A stretch of 64,000 nt of DNA from Woeseiaceae bacterium (GCA_021773095.1 JAJFKR010000033.1:19050-83049); one strand, 5' to 3'; shown: positions 52,934 through 62,645, counted from the first letter of the stretch. The notes: a model not told the origin generated them from the sequence alone. Numbers and translations: made by a program.

Positions 52934-53881
52934 ATGAAGGTTGAATCTGCGTGTCGCAGACTGATCGATGAATACAGTTCAAGGCCAACATTGCGGTCGG
53001 GTTCGTTGATTACCACTGTATTTGGAGATGCAATCGCGCCGCGCGGCGGCACTGTCTGGCTTGGCAGCCTTATCGAAGTCATGTCGAATTTCGGTATTGG
53101 CGAACGTTTGGTCAGGACTTCGGTATTTCGTTTGGCGCGTGATGGCTGGCTGCAGTCGGAGCAGATAGGCCGCCGCTCGTACTACAGTCTTACTGACGAA
53201 GGGCGCGAGCAATTTGATCAGGCCACGCACAGAATTTACGGTGCACCGGCCAAGGACTGGGATGGTCAGTGGTGCCTGTTGCTGTTGTCGGGTCTCGATA
53301 CTGCAAACAAAGAGCTGGTCCGCAAGGAGTGTGGCTGGCTTGGGTTTGGCCCGATGTCCGCCAACGTGCTCGCGCATCCGGCCCCGAATCTCTCGGATCT
53401 TGATATCACTCTGCAGCGGTTGGGCGTCGCGGATGACGTCGTTGTCGTCAATGGCCAGACGGTCCGAAATGAAGCGGGAATGAGGCGGCTGGCGCATGAG
53501 AGCTGGAATCTCGCGGATCTTGATGAACGCTACGACGCGTTCGTGAAGATGTTCAGGCCACTCATGCGGTCGTTACAATCGGATTCCCGGGTCGATGATA
53601 AAACAGCATTCCTCGCCAGGACTCTGCTGATTCAGGAGTACCGCAAGATACTGCTACGCGATCCCATGCTGCCCGAGGAATTATTGCCCTCGGACTGGCA
53701 GGGCGCGACGGCTTATCAACTCTGCAGAAAACTGTATCGGGCACTGTACTTGTTTGCCGATCAGTACCTCACTGAAGCAATGGAAACTGCTGAGGGGCCG
53801 CTGCCACCGCCAGCATCCGGTTTCCTCGCGCGCTTCGGCGGACTGGATAAACCGCACATAAGGAAGGCTGAAGATGGATGA
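52934..53881 (+). CDS. paaX: Phenylacetic acid degradation repressor
   Basis: 315 residues from ATG 52934; an upstream in-frame start is rejected because it runs into the paaZ promoter region. PaaX-type winged helix (SLITTVFGDAIAPRGGTVWLGSL shortened: FGDAIAPRGG, ERLVRTSVFRLARDGWL) and the PaaX C-terminal domain (LSG..., DWQGATAYQLCRKLYR). It represses paa genes and is released by phenylacetyl-CoA. It overlaps the start of paaI by 8 bp. Confidence 0.93.
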   Translation: MKVESACRRLIDEYSSRPTLRSGSLITTVFGDAIAPRGGTVWLGSLIEVMSNFGIGERLVRTSVFRLARDGWLQSEQIGRRSYYSLTDEGREQFDQATHRIYGAPAKDWDGQWCLLLLSGLDTANKELVRKECGWLGFGPMSANVLAHPAPNLSDLDITLQRLGVADDVVVVNGQTVRNEAGMRRLAHESWNLADLDERYDAFVKMFRPLMRSLQSDSRVDDKTAFLARTLLIQEYRKILLRDPMLPEELLPSDWQGATAYQLCRKLYRALYLFADQYLTEAMETAEGPLPPPASGFLARFGGLDKPHIRKAEDG

Positions 53882-54299
53882 GCTGGAACTCGCGCGCCTC
53901 TGTGCGGACACGATGTGGAAAGACGACAAAGCGTCTCAGGCACTGGGTATGGAGATCGAGATCACGGGCGTCGGTGCGGCGAGTGTTCGCATGACTGTTC
54001 GCAGTGACATGGTGAACGGACTGGATGTTTGTCACGGTGGCCTGGTGTTTGCTCTGGCGGATACGGCATTCGCATTCGCCTGCAACGCGTACAACGTGCA
54101 GAGATTCGCGGCATCCGGTCAGGTGGAGTTCCTGCGACCGGCACTGCCGGGTGATGCATTGCTCGCGACAGCCAGCGAAGATCATCGAGGACGTCGGTCG
54201 GGCTATTACACGGTGAAAATTCATAATCAGCGTGATGAACTGGTAGCGCTGTTTCGTGGCCGTTCAGGCGGTAACGGAAAGCCGGTATTGAGCACCTAA
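53874..54299 (+). CDS. paaI: PaaI hotdog thioesterase
   Basis: 141 residues. Single hotdog-fold domain with the PaaI catalytic pattern VCHGGLVFALADTAFAFACN (Asp in ALADTAF) and ASGQVEFLRPALPGD. It hydrolyses ring-hydroxylated phenylacetyl-CoA thioesters, relieving CoA trapping. It overlaps paaX by 8 bp, so the two are co-translated. Confidence 0.92.
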   Translation: MDELELARLCADTMWKDDKASQALGMEIEITGVGAASVRMTVRSDMVNGLDVCHGGLVFALADTAFAFACNAYNVQRFAASGQVEFLRPALPGDALLATASEDHRGRRSGYYTVKIHNQRDELVALFRGRSGGNGKPVLST

Positions 54300-54369
54300 A
54301 GCGATACAAAAATATTGAAAAACATCAAAAGCCGTGACACATTAGTCGGCTGATACTTTGGAGTGATTG

Positions 54370-55356
54370 ATGTACACACAAGGTCTGGATCAAGGCGATA
54401 AGGAAACGCAGGCGAGCGCCGGCACGCCTGAGCAACTGGCTGCATTTCAAGAACGCATCGACGCGGAAGAAAAAATAGAAGCGAAGGACTGGATGCCGGA
54501 GGCTTACCGGCGCACGTTGATCCGGCAAATCTCGCAACACGCTCATTCCGAAGTTATTGGTATGCAGCCAGAGGGAAACTGGCTGACGCGCGCGCCGTCG
54601 TTGAAGCGCAAGGCGATTTTGCTGGCGAAGGTTCAGGATGAAGGTGGACATGGCCTGTATCTGTATTCGGCGGCTGAAACCCTGGGTATTTCGCGGGATC
54701 AGATGGTTGCTGATCTGTTGTCCGGCAAAGCCAAGTACTCGAGCATCTTTAATTACCCGACCGTGAACTGGGCCGATATTGGCGCGATCGGTTGGCTCGT
54801 TGATGGCGCAGCGATCATGAATCAGATTCCATTGTGCCGATGTTCCTACGGGCCCTACGCCCGGGCTATGGTTCGTGTCTGCAAGGAAGAGAGTTTTCAC
54901 CAACGGCAGGGCTACGAGCTCTTGTTGACTCTGTGTCGCGGCAGCGCAGAGCAAAAGGCGATGGCGCAGGATGCGTTGAATCGCTGGTGGTGGCCGTCCC
55001 TGATGATGTTCGGTCCGAATGATTCCGAGTCCAAACACTCGGCGCAATCGATGGCCTGGAAAATCAAACGTTTCAGTAATGACGAGCTGCGGCAAAAGTT
55101 TGTTGACGTCACGGTGCAGCAGGCGGAGTTTCTCGGTATCAGTGTTCCTGATCCTGATTTGAAGCTCGACAAGAAGACCGGGCACTACACGTTCGGTGAA
55201 ATTGACTGGCAGGAATTTATCGATGTCATCGCCGGCAACGGGCCATGCAACAAACAGCGCTTGGAAAAACGCCAGAAGGCGCACAGTGATGGGGAATGGG
55301 TACGCGAAGCGGCGCAGGCGTACGCAAGCAAACAGGCGGCCCGAGCGGCCGCTTGA
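54370..55356 (+). CDS. paaA: Phenylacetyl-CoA epoxidase, catalytic subunit
   Basis: 328 residues from ATG 54370. Diiron oxygenase subunit that epoxidises the ring of phenylacetyl-CoA. The ExxH metal pairs are visible as [10 protein letters not shown] and [13 protein letters not shown]. It starts the paaABCDE operon; about 70 bp separate it from paaI and probably hold the promoter. Confidence 0.96.
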   Translation: MYTQGLDQGDKETQASAGTPEQLAAFQERIDAEEKIEAKDWMPEAYRRTLIRQISQHAHSEVIGMQPEGNWLTRAPSLKRKAILLAKVQDEGGHGLYLYSAAETLGISRDQMVADLLSGKAKYSSIFNYPTVNWADIGAIGWLVDGAAIMNQIPLCRCSYGPYARAMVRVCKEESFHQRQGYELLLTLCRGSAEQKAMAQDALNRWWWPSLMMFGPNDSESKHSAQSMAWKIKRFSNDELRQKFVDVTVQQAEFLGISVPDPDLKLDKKTGHYTFGEIDWQEFIDVIAGNGPCNKQRLEKRQKAHSDGEWVREAAQAYASKQAARAAA

Positions 55357-55367
55357 GAGGTATCAAA

Positions 55368-55655
55368 ATGTCTAAACAGGAATGGCCACTCTACGAAGTA
55401 TTCATACGCAGCAAGTCGGGGCTGAGCCACCGCCACGCCGGCAGCATTCATGCAACGGACGATCAGATGGCGTTGGACAATGCCCGGGATACGTACACGC
55501 GGCGCTGCGAAGGGGTGAGTCTGTGGGTCGTTCGCTCGGACCGCATCATCGCCTCGGACCCGGCGGAGACGGCGGCATTTTTCGAACCGGCCGAAGACAA
55601 AATTTATCGGCACCCGACGTTTTACGAGATCCCTGATGGAGTTGAGAACCTGTGA
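55368..55655 (+). CDS. paaB: Phenylacetyl-CoA epoxidase subunit B
   Basis: 95 residues from ATG 55368, the normal PaaB length; an in-frame extension back to 55296 overlaps paaA and is rejected. Family pattern: PLYEVFIRSKSGLSHRHAGS, LWVVRSDRI, FEPAEDKIYRHPTFY. Small structural subunit of the PaaABCE complex. It overlaps paaC by 4 bp. Confidence 0.93.
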   Translation: MSKQEWPLYEVFIRSKSGLSHRHAGSIHATDDQMALDNARDTYTRRCEGVSLWVVRSDRIIASDPAETAAFFEPAEDKIYRHPTFYEIPDGVENL

Positions 55656-56410
55656 GCAACGATCAGGCACTTATCAATTACACATTGCGGCTTGCCGATA
55701 ACGCACTGATTCTCTCGCAGCGCATGATCGAACTGGTCGCCGCCGCGCCGGAGCTTGAGGAAGAGCTCGCGAACGCAAACTTCGCGCTCGACTTCATCGG
55801 ACAGGCGCGCCTGTTTTATAGCTACGCGGGTGAACTGGAAGGTAAGGGACGCGGCGAAGATGATTTCGCGTTTATGCGTGATGAAAATGAGTTTTGCAAT
55901 CTGTTGTTACTGGAACAGCCGAACGGTCATTTCGGTGATGCACTGGTGCGGCAATTCCTGTTTGAAGCATTCTATGGTCACCTTCTGGATGCGTTAACGC
56001 ATTGCTCCGACAAGGGGCTGGCCGAGATCGCCGCACGCGCAATCAAGGAAGTGAAATATCACTGCCGGCATAGTTCGCAGTGGCTTGTTCGCCTCGGCGA
56101 CGGAACAGAACTTAGCCACGAGTGTGTACAGGTATCACTGGATGATGTCTGGCGTTATACCGGAGAGATGTTTGTCGCAGATGAAATCGATACAGCTATT
56201 CAGGAAAACATCGACGGACCAGACCTTGGTGCGATTCGCGCGCTGTGGAAACGCGACGTTGAAAAGACGGTAGCCGAAGCAACGTTACGCTTGCCGGTCG
56301 ACGAATGGATGGCAAGCGGCGGCAAACAGGGTCAGCACAGCGAGCACCTCGGCTTCATGCTGGCCGAAATGCAGTATCTACAACGCTCTTTCCCCGGTGA
56401 AACGTGGTAA
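55652..56410 (+). CDS. paaC: Phenylacetyl-CoA epoxidase subunit C
   Basis: 252 residues from GTG 55652 (GTGA overlap with paaB). Ferritin-like partner of PaaA that lacks a working diiron site, as the family does (YTLRLADNALILSQRMIE, ANFALDFIGQARLFY, VKYHCRHSSQWLVRLGDG). It forms the PaaAC core. It overlaps paaD by 7 bp. Confidence 0.94.
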   Translation: MSNDQALINYTLRLADNALILSQRMIELVAAAPELEEELANANFALDFIGQARLFYSYAGELEGKGRGEDDFAFMRDENEFCNLLLLEQPNGHFGDALVRQFLFEAFYGHLLDALTHCSDKGLAEIAARAIKEVKYHCRHSSQWLVRLGDGTELSHECVQVSLDDVWRYTGEMFVADEIDTAIQENIDGPDLGAIRALWKRDVEKTVAEATLRLPVDEWMASGGKQGQHSEHLGFMLAEMQYLQRSFPGETW

Positions 56411-56865
56411 CAACCGCCCTCAGCGAAGCACAGATCTACGAGTGGCTGGCGGCAGTGCAAGACCCCGAGATCCCCGTCCTCAGCATCCTGGACCTCGGCA
56501 TCGTCCGCGACATCACCATCAAAGATAAGGTGACAGTGACCTTATCTCCGACCTACTCGGGATGCCCGGCAACCGAGGCCATTGAGTCCAGTGTGCTGGC
56601 GGCGCTCAGCAGTCACGGGGTGGACGATATAGCGATCCGGCAGGTGCTCTCACCGCCCTGGACGACCGACTGGATTACGGACGATGGCCGCGAAAAGTTA
56701 CGCCAATACGGCATTGCGCCGCCCAGTAGAAGCCTTGAGATTGCCTGTCCGCAATGCGAATCATTAAACACGGAGCGAGTCAGTGAATTCGGTTCGACAG
56801 CGTGTAAGGCGTCGTGGCGGTGCTGCGATTGTCTCGAACCTTTCGAATACTTCAAGTGCCTATGA
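56404..56865 (+). CDS. paaD: PaaD (MIP18-type Fe-S assembly factor)
   Basis: 153 residues from GTG 56404. The DUF59/MIP18 domain (VQDPEIPVLSILDLGIVRDI, YSGCPATEAIESSV) is followed by a C-terminal zinc-ribbon-like part (CPQCESLNTERVSEFG, CCDCLEPFEYF). It is thought to help mature Fe-S or diiron centres of the epoxidase. A palindromic repeat (56523-56547) lies in frame inside the gene, encoding KDKVTVTLSP. It overlaps paaE by 4 bp. Confidence 0.93.
   Translation: MVTTALSEAQIYEWLAAVQDPEIPVLSILDLGIVRDITIKDKVTVTLSPTYSGCPATEAIESSVLAALSSHGVDDIAIRQVLSPPWTTDWITDDGREKLRQYGIAPPSRSLEIACPQCESLNTERVSEFGSTACKASWRCCDCLEPFEYFKCL
56523..56547 (+). repeat. Palindromic element inside paaD
   Basis: Perfect 9-bp arms AGATAAGGT and ACCTTATCT with loop GACAGTG. 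The same arms occur twice, in the other orientation, in paaE. It reads in frame and does not break the paaD gene. Confidence 0.75.
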
Positions 56866-57944
56866 AACAATTTCACCCATTAGTCGTCAGAGCCAAGCAT
56901 CAGGAAACACGGGACTCAGTACGTATTGCGCTCGATGTGCCGGAAGATCTTCGTGAAGAGTACGCCTTTCAGGCGGGCCAACACCTGCCCGTTCAGATCG
57001 AGCGCGATGGCAAGAAAATACGGCGTACCTACAGCATTTGTTCGGAGCCGGGCGAATGGCCGCTGCAAATCGGTGTGCGGGTGCAGCCGGGGGGCCAGTT
57101 CTCGGAATTCGCGGCAAATGAGCTCAATGTCGGCGACTCGCTGGAAGTCAGACCGCCGAACGGCCAGTTTCACGCCGTGCCGGATGCGGGCAATGAAAAA
57201 CAATACCTCGGTTTTGCGGCAGGCAGTGGCATAACGCCGATACTGTCGATTATTGCATCGGTATTGCGCGGGGAACCGGGCAGCCGCTTCGCGTTGTTCT
57301 ACGGCAATCGAACGCAAGGATCGACGATGTTTATCGATGATCTTTATGCACTGAAGAATCGTTATCCGGAGCGGTTGCAATTACATTTCGTGTTCAGCCA
57401 GGAGGAACAGGAATTCGACATCGCGGCCGGACGCCTCGATGACAAGAAGGTGCGCGAACTCATCGAACATTTTTGCAGCGGTTCAAAGCCCGATGAAGCG
57501 TTTATCTGTGGCCCCGACTCCATGATAGATACGGTGACAGTGACCTTAACTGACCTGAGCATTGCCGCGGAAAACATACACGCCGAGCGCTTCGGAGCAA
57601 GGCGTAGAGCCAAAGGAGATAAGGTCACTGGCACCCTATCTCGAGATAAGGTCACTGGCACCTTATCTCAGGTGACGGTTGTTATGGATGGTCATCGGAA
57701 ATCGTTTGAGATGTCGAGGGCGGGGAGCAACATTGTGGATGCGGCGGGGGAGGCCGGCATCGATTTGCCCTACTCGTGCAAAGGTGGCGTTTGTGCGACC
57801 TGTCGAACCCATGTGCAAAAGGGTGAGGTCGAGATGGCGACCAACTACGGCCTGGAGCCCTGGGAAGTCGAAAAGGGCTTTGTGCTGGCCTGCCAGTCAA
57901 CGCCAGTCAGTGATGAGGTCTTGCTGGATTACGACAAAACCTGA
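56862..57944 (+). CDS. paaE: Phenylacetyl-CoA epoxidase reductase subunit
   Basis: 360 residues from ATG 56862 (ATGA overlap with paaD). The FAD domain (about 1-110) has RRTYSICSEPGEWPL. The NAD domain (about 110-240) has FAAGSGITPILSII. The C-terminal 2Fe-2S plant-type ferredoxin has Cys in PYSCKGGVCATCRTH and LACQS. It supplies electrons to PaaABC. The linker between the NAD and ferredoxin domains contains a tandem in-frame 9-codon repeat (RDKVTGTLS-like), which is not part of the normal family. Confidence 0.95.
   Translation: MKQFHPLVVRAKHQETRDSVRIALDVPEDLREEYAFQAGQHLPVQIERDGKKIRRTYSICSEPGEWPLQIGVRVQPGGQFSEFAANELNVGDSLEVRPPNGQFHAVPDAGNEKQYLGFAAGSGITPILSIIASVLRGEPGSRFALFYGNRTQGSTMFIDDLYALKNRYPERLQLHFVFSQEEQEFDIAAGRLDDKKVRELIEHFCSGSKPDEAFICGPDSMIDTVTVTLTDLSIAAENIHAERFGARRRAKGDKVTGTLSRDKVTGTLSQVTVVMDGHRKSFEMSRAGSNIVDAAGEAGIDLPYSCKGGVCATCRTHVQKGEVEMATNYGLEPWEVEKGFVLACQSTPVSDEVLLDYDKT
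57616..57669 (-). repeat. Tandem palindromic 27-bp repeat in the paaE linker
   Basis: Two 27-bp units (57616-57642 and 57643-57669) differ at one base. Each holds arms AGATAAGGT and ACC(C/T)TATCT around CACTGGC, which is the reverse of the paaD loop type (GCCAGTG). 27 bp is nine codons, so the reading frame is kept. A diverged relative may lie at 57532-57553. Confidence 0.8.
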
Positions 57945-58050
57945 TTCCAATTGGCGCGATTTCAAAACTGCTGATCTTCCGTTCGGCGTAAAATTACTGG
58001 CTACCTTTGCCCTGTCTGGGCACTGAACCACACAAGCGCCGGAGGGCGTT

Positions 58051-58602
58051 ATGACTGATTCCAATACTTCTGCGGTTGAAAGTCCGCCAGCACGTCAGAG
58101 TTCCTACGATTACGAAGAGCTGTGCGCCGGTGCACGGGGCGAGTTGTTTGGTGCGGAGAACGGCAAGTTGCCCGCGCCGCCGATGCTCATGACCGATCGT
58201 ATTGCCCTGATTACCGAAGATACAGGCAAGTACGGCAAAGGTGAGATTCGTGCCGAACTCGACGTCAAGCCGGACCTGTGGTTTTTTGATTGCCACTTCG
58301 AAGGTGATCCTGTGATGCCGGGTTGCCTGGGGCTTGATGCACTTTGGCAGTTGGTCGGATTCCACCTCGTTTGGGGTGGCCACCAGGGCAAGGGTCGGGC
58401 ACTCGGAGTTGGCAAGGTGAAATTTACCGGCCAGATCCTGCCAACGTCGAAACTCGTTACATTCCAAATAGATATCAAACGCGTTATTTCGCGCAAGCTC
58501 GTTCTTGCCATGGCGGACGGCAGCGTTTCTGTCGATGGCCGTGAAATCTACACGGCAGAAGACCTCAAAGTCGGTCTGTTTACTTCAACTGATAATTTCT
58601 AG
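58051..58602 (+). CDS. fabA: 3-Hydroxydecanoyl-ACP dehydratase/isomerase
   Basis: 183 residues. Hotdog enzyme that makes and isomerises trans-2-decenoyl-ACP for unsaturated fatty acid synthesis. Active-site His in [14 protein letters not shown] and Asp in [11 protein letters not shown]. It is followed by fabB after 9 bp, the classic gammaproteobacterial pair. No FabR site was recognised. Confidence 0.97.
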   Translation: MTDSNTSAVESPPARQSSYDYEELCAGARGELFGAENGKLPAPPMLMTDRIALITEDTGKYGKGEIRAELDVKPDLWFFDCHFEGDPVMPGCLGLDALWQLVGFHLVWGGHQGKGRALGVGKVKFTGQILPTSKLVTFQIDIKRVISRKLVLAMADGSVSVDGREIYTAEDLKVGLFTSTDNF

Positions 58603-58611
58603 GATCGACTA

Positions 58612-59823
58612 ATGCGTCGCGTCGTTATTACTGGCCTTGGTGCCGTTTCCTGTCTGGGCAATACGAAAGAAGACATCACTGAATCTCTGCGTCTTGGGCG
58701 TTCCGGCATCGTTGCCAACGAGGAATTCAAGGAGATGGGCTTGCGCAGCCAGGTGTCTGGCACTGTCAACATCGACACGAAAGAGCTAATTGACCGAAAA
58801 GTGCTGCGCTTTATGGGCGATTCGGCCGCCTATGCCTATATCGCCATGCAACAAGCCATTGATGATTCCGGTCTGGAAGACAGTGATGTTTCGAACATTC
58901 GAACCGGCATCATCGCGTCATCCGGTGGCGCCTCGAGTGAAAACATTGTCAAGAGCGCCGATATCCTGCGTGCACGCGGTGTTCGCAAGATCGGGCCGTA
59001 CATGGTGCCGCGCACAATGGGCAGTTCGGTTTCTGCCTGTCTCGCTACGCCATACAAAATTAAAGGCGTTAACTACTCGCTGACATCCGCGTGCGCCACC
59101 AGTGCGCATTGTATCGGCGCAGCGGCTGAGCAAATTCAACTCGGTAAGCAGGACCTCCTGTTCGCCGGCGGCGGCGAGGAATTGCATTGGTCTCTCGCCT
59201 GTTTGTTCGATGCCATGGGAGCGCTGTCTTCCAAGTACAACGACGATCCAGCCACGGCATCACGTCCCTACGACGTGACTCGCGACGGCTTTGTTATCGG
59301 CTCGGGCTCCGGCATGGTTGTAGTTGAGGAACTCGAACACGCGAAAGCCCGCGGCGCGAAAATCTACGGTGAACTGGTCGGGTACGGCGCTAACTCAGAT
59401 GGTAGTGACATGGTTGCACCGTCGGGTGAAGGCGCGATTCGTTGCATGGAGCTGGCACGCTCAACCGTCGAAGGTCCGATCGATTACATCAACACGCACG
59501 GCACCAGCACGCCGGTCGGAGATGTGAAAGAAGTTGAGGGTATGTCGACCCTGTTCGGCGAAGAAATGCCACGTTTTGGCTCATCAAAATCTATGTGTGG
59601 CCACTCGCTGGGAGCAACCGGAGTTCAGGAAGCGATACACTGCCTGCTGATGTTGCAGGACGATTTCATTGCACCGTCCATCAACGTAAATGATCCTGAT
59701 CCCGCAGTTGAAGGCAAGCCGCTGGTCACAGAGCTGATAGAGAATGCCGGTCTAAAGACGGTCATGTCCAACAGCTTTGGCTTTGGTGGCACCAACGGCA
59801 CGCTGGTGTTTCAGAAACGCTAG
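58612..59823 (+). CDS. fabB: 3-Oxoacyl-ACP synthase I
   Basis: 403 residues. Condenses unsaturated acyl-ACP with malonyl-ACP. Thiolase fold with the nucleophile Cys in [14 protein letters not shown], and His residues in [11 protein letters not shown] and [13 protein letters not shown]-terminus [16 protein letters not shown]. Works with FabA. Confidence 0.97.
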   Translation: MRRVVITGLGAVSCLGNTKEDITESLRLGRSGIVANEEFKEMGLRSQVSGTVNIDTKELIDRKVLRFMGDSAAYAYIAMQQAIDDSGLEDSDVSNIRTGIIASSGGASSENIVKSADILRARGVRKIGPYMVPRTMGSSVSACLATPYKIKGVNYSLTSACATSAHCIGAAAEQIQLGKQDLLFAGGGEELHWSLACLFDAMGALSSKYNDDPATASRPYDVTRDGFVIGSGSGMVVVEELEHAKARGAKIYGELVGYGANSDGSDMVAPSGEGAIRCMELARSTVEGPIDYINTHGTSTPVGDVKEVEGMSTLFGEEMPRFGSSKSMCGHSLGATGVQEAIHCLLMLQDDFIAPSINVNDPDPAVEGKPLVTELIENAGLKTVMSNSFGFGGTNGTLVFQKR

Positions 59824-59879
59824 GGTAGCTCTGACCAATTCAGTGTATCTCTGGCCTAAGTCGGCCATAATCGGTCGTT

Positions 59880-60734
59880 ATGACTATTGAGACTCTCAGC
59901 GAAACCGGCTGCTTCGGCGGCAAAATCGGCTTTTACCGACACGCGTCTGCGGTGAACAACTGCAACATGCAATTCTCCGTCTTCGTGCCGCCGCAAGCCG
60001 CGACCGCCAAGGTTCCTGTGCTGACCTTTCTTTCAGGGCTTACCTGTACCGAAGAAAACTTCATGGTGAAAAGTGGTGCGCAGCGTGTCGCCGCTGAGCT
60101 CGGACTGATGCTCGTATCTCCCGACACGAGCCCGAGGGGCGAGGGCGTGCCGGACGATCCCGATGACAATTATGATTTCGGGCTCGGTGCCGGTTTCTAC
60201 GTCAACTCAACGGAGCTGCCTTGGTCGGCGCACTATCAAATGTACGACTATGTGACAGAAGAGCTGCGACGAGTCATTTTCGAAAATTTTCCGGGCGATG
60301 CCAATCGCCATGGCCTGACCGGACATTCAATGGGCGGTCACGGCGCGCTGACCATTGCTCTTCGAAATCCCGACCTTTTCAAATCCCTGTCCGCATTTGC
60401 ACCCATCTGTACGACCCTGCACAGTCCCTGGGGTCAGAAAGCATTGAGTTATTACCTTGGCGACGACCGGTCGGCATGGGCAAGCTACGACTCTTGCGAA
60501 GTTGCCCGCAATGTTTCCGACCCGAATGCCTATGAGAAAATTCTCGTTGATCAGGGTGCAGGTGACCCGTGGCTGAAAGAGCAATTGAAACCTGAGTTGC
60601 TGCAAGCTGCCTGCGAAGACAGTGGTCTGCCACTGGAACTTCGAATTCACGAGGGATACGACCATGGTTACTATTTCATCGCTACCTTCATCGAAGAGCA
60701 CTTGAGGTTTCACGCGGATCAGCTAAGCCGCTGA
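59880..60734 (+). CDS. frmB: S-formylglutathione hydrolase
   Basis: 284 residues. Esterase-D fold: the oxyanion segment FLSGLTCTEENFMVKSGAQR, the nucleophile Ser in GLTGHSMGGHGALT, and His in IHEGYDHGYYFIATF. It completes formaldehyde detoxification by releasing formate from S-formylglutathione. The usual partner frmA (adhC) is not in the window. Confidence 0.95.
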   Translation: MTIETLSETGCFGGKIGFYRHASAVNNCNMQFSVFVPPQAATAKVPVLTFLSGLTCTEENFMVKSGAQRVAAELGLMLVSPDTSPRGEGVPDDPDDNYDFGLGAGFYVNSTELPWSAHYQMYDYVTEELRRVIFENFPGDANRHGLTGHSMGGHGALTIALRNPDLFKSLSAFAPICTTLHSPWGQKALSYYLGDDRSAWASYDSCEVARNVSDPNAYEKILVDQGAGDPWLKEQLKPELLQAACEDSGLPLELRIHEGYDHGYYFIATFIEEHLRFHADQLSR

Positions 60735-60748
60735 ATCCACCATAAGCC

Positions 60749-61561
60749 ATGGAAAACCTCCTCATACTCGGTGCGGCCATGCTGGCGACCGGTTGTGTCG
60801 CCGGCGTTATGGCCGGCTTGTTTGGCATCGGCGGCGGTATCGTTATCGTTCCGGTGCTGGAACTGACGCTGGGCTTTCTCGGCGTTGACGCTGCGATCCG
60901 CATGCACGTCGCCGTTGCTACCTCGCTGGCAACAATAATTCCGACATCGATTTCGTCAGCACGCGCTCATCACCAGCGACAAGCCGTCGATATGGCTATC
61001 GTCAGGCGGTGGGCGATATTCGTATTTGGCGGCGCCCTGGCCGGCGCGTGGATTGCCGCCCAGGTTCACAGTCGTGTACTCGCGATGATCTTTGCAAGCT
61101 TCGCATTACTCATCGCACTAAAAATGATCTTTCTCCCGAAGAGCCGTAATCTGACCGATGACCTGCCGCGCGGGCCGCTGATGCCGGTGATACCATCGGC
61201 GATCGGATGCCTGTCGAGCATGATGGGCATCGGTGGTGGTACGTTTGCAGTGATGACACTGACCTTGTTCAACCAAGCCATCCATCGTGCTGTTGGCACC
61301 GCCGCGTTACTGGGGCTGGTTATCAGTTTGCCGGGCACTATCGGGTTTATTATCACTGGCTGGAATGATGTACGCGTCCCGCCGGGAAGTCTCGGCTATG
61401 TCAGTCTGATCGGATTTGTGTTGATCGCTCCAGCCACTGTGATGACAGCGCCGATTGGTGCAAAGATCGCACATTCGTTTTCGGAGAAGAAGCTGAGCAT
61501 GTTATTCGGCGTATTTCTTGTGGTTGCTGCCACACGATTATTTTACAGAGCGTTTGTATGA
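60749..61561 (+). CDS. TauE/SafE-family permease
   Basis: 270 residues with about eight hydrophobic helices. Two internal glycine-rich repeats typical of the family: GLFGIGGGIVIVPVLEL in the first half and MGIGGGTFAVMTLTLF in the second. These proteins are thought to export or import sulfonates or organic anions; the substrate is unknown. It begins 14 bp after frmB and overlaps the next gene by 4 bp. Confidence 0.9.
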   Translation: MENLLILGAAMLATGCVAGVMAGLFGIGGGIVIVPVLELTLGFLGVDAAIRMHVAVATSLATIIPTSISSARAHHQRQAVDMAIVRRWAIFVFGGALAGAWIAAQVHSRVLAMIFASFALLIALKMIFLPKSRNLTDDLPRGPLMPVIPSAIGCLSSMMGIGGGTFAVMTLTLFNQAIHRAVGTAALLGLVISLPGTIGFIITGWNDVRVPPGSLGYVSLIGFVLIAPATVMTAPIGAKIAHSFSEKKLSMLFGVFLVVAATRLFYRAFV

Positions 61562-62472
61562 GTCGATTCGGCCTTGTTATTTTCACCAGCCTCCTGATCG
61601 CCGCCTGTGGCCCGAAACAGCTTGAGCCGGACGCCGATTTTGAATGTTCGAATTGTGAGGACTGGAACAGACCGCAGGAGCCGTTTCGGTTGTACGGCAA
61701 CACCTGGTATGTGGGCACAGCCGGACTCTCGTCGATCCTCATAGAAACGGACGGCGGACTGATCCTTATCGACGGAGGATTGCCGCAATCGGCAGCAGTC
61801 ATCGATACCAACATTAGAAGCGCGGGCTTCGATCCATCGCAGATCAGCGCTATCCTGGTTTCGCATGCACATTTCGACCATGCCGGTGGCGTTGCGGCGC
61901 TGCAAAGAGTTACGGGCGCGGCCGTTTACTCGAGTGTCGAAGGTGCGAAGGCTTTACGAAGTGGGGAACTGCAAAGCGACGATCCTCAGTTTTTGCACGG
62001 TCCCGACAACACCAGTTATGCAGCGATCAAGAATGTTATCGCAATCGCGGACCGTGACATTGTGACCATTGGAAACGTCGATGTGACAGCCGTGTACACA
62101 CCCGGCCATACGCCGGGCGGTGTCAGTTGGTCCTGGGAATCGTGTGCGCTTGGGACTTGCTACGACGTCGTCTACGCGGACAGTCTTACCGCCGTTTCAG
62201 CAGTTGGATATCGTTTCAGCGCTGGCCCGGCTGCCAATCAGTTAATCGAAAGTGCAGGCACGATCGCCGAACTTGATTGCGATATTTTGTTATCGCCACA
62301 TCCGTTTTTTTTCGGCATGCAGGACAAGCTCGAGAGAAGAGAGGAGGGTAATCCATTCGTGAACAATGTTGCCTGCATGTTTTACGCGGAGTCCTCTTTG
62401 GACTGGTTGGAGCAGCGGCTGAAATCTGAGGGAAAGGAGAAAATTGACCCGGCGATAATCGGTGACTGGTGA
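61558..62472 (+). CDS. Subclass B3-like metallo-beta-lactamase lipoprotein
   Basis: 304 residues. Lipobox LIAAC (FTSLLIAACG), so probably lipid-anchored. B3-type features: EPFRLYGNTWYVGTAGLSS, SHAHFDHAGG (HxHxDH), TPGHTPGGVSWSW, YADSLTAVSA and LSPHPFFF supply the expected His/Asp zinc ligands. Environmental B3 enzymes may hydrolyse beta-lactams or act on other substrates; activity is not proven. It is coupled to the TauE permease (4-bp overlap). Confidence 0.88.
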   Translation: MSRFGLVIFTSLLIAACGPKQLEPDADFECSNCEDWNRPQEPFRLYGNTWYVGTAGLSSILIETDGGLILIDGGLPQSAAVIDTNIRSAGFDPSQISAILVSHAHFDHAGGVAALQRVTGAAVYSSVEGAKALRSGELQSDDPQFLHGPDNTSYAAIKNVIAIADRDIVTIGNVDVTAVYTPGHTPGGVSWSWESCALGTCYDVVYADSLTAVSAVGYRFSAGPAANQLIESAGTIAELDCDILLSPHPFFFGMQDKLERREEGNPFVNNVACMFYAESSLDWLEQRLKSEGKEKIDPAIIGDW

Positions 62473-62645
62473 TCAAAACTTGCTATTTGGATGTTCGGTA
62501 AGGGTTTAGCAGGAGTCATCCTAGCTCAAGTCGCATGGCCGTTTGCGGTAGTTAGCCAGGACCCTGAACAAATGACCGTATACGGAAAACGCAGCCGCCC
62601 AGATGTTAAGATGTGGCTCGGCTACAGACGAAAAATGAGGAAAAT

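Noticed and set aside
54325..55284. Long minus-strand frame of 319 codons opposite paaA
   Set aside because: It is a shadow of the well-supported paaA frame, with a protein of no recognisable pattern and no ribosome site.
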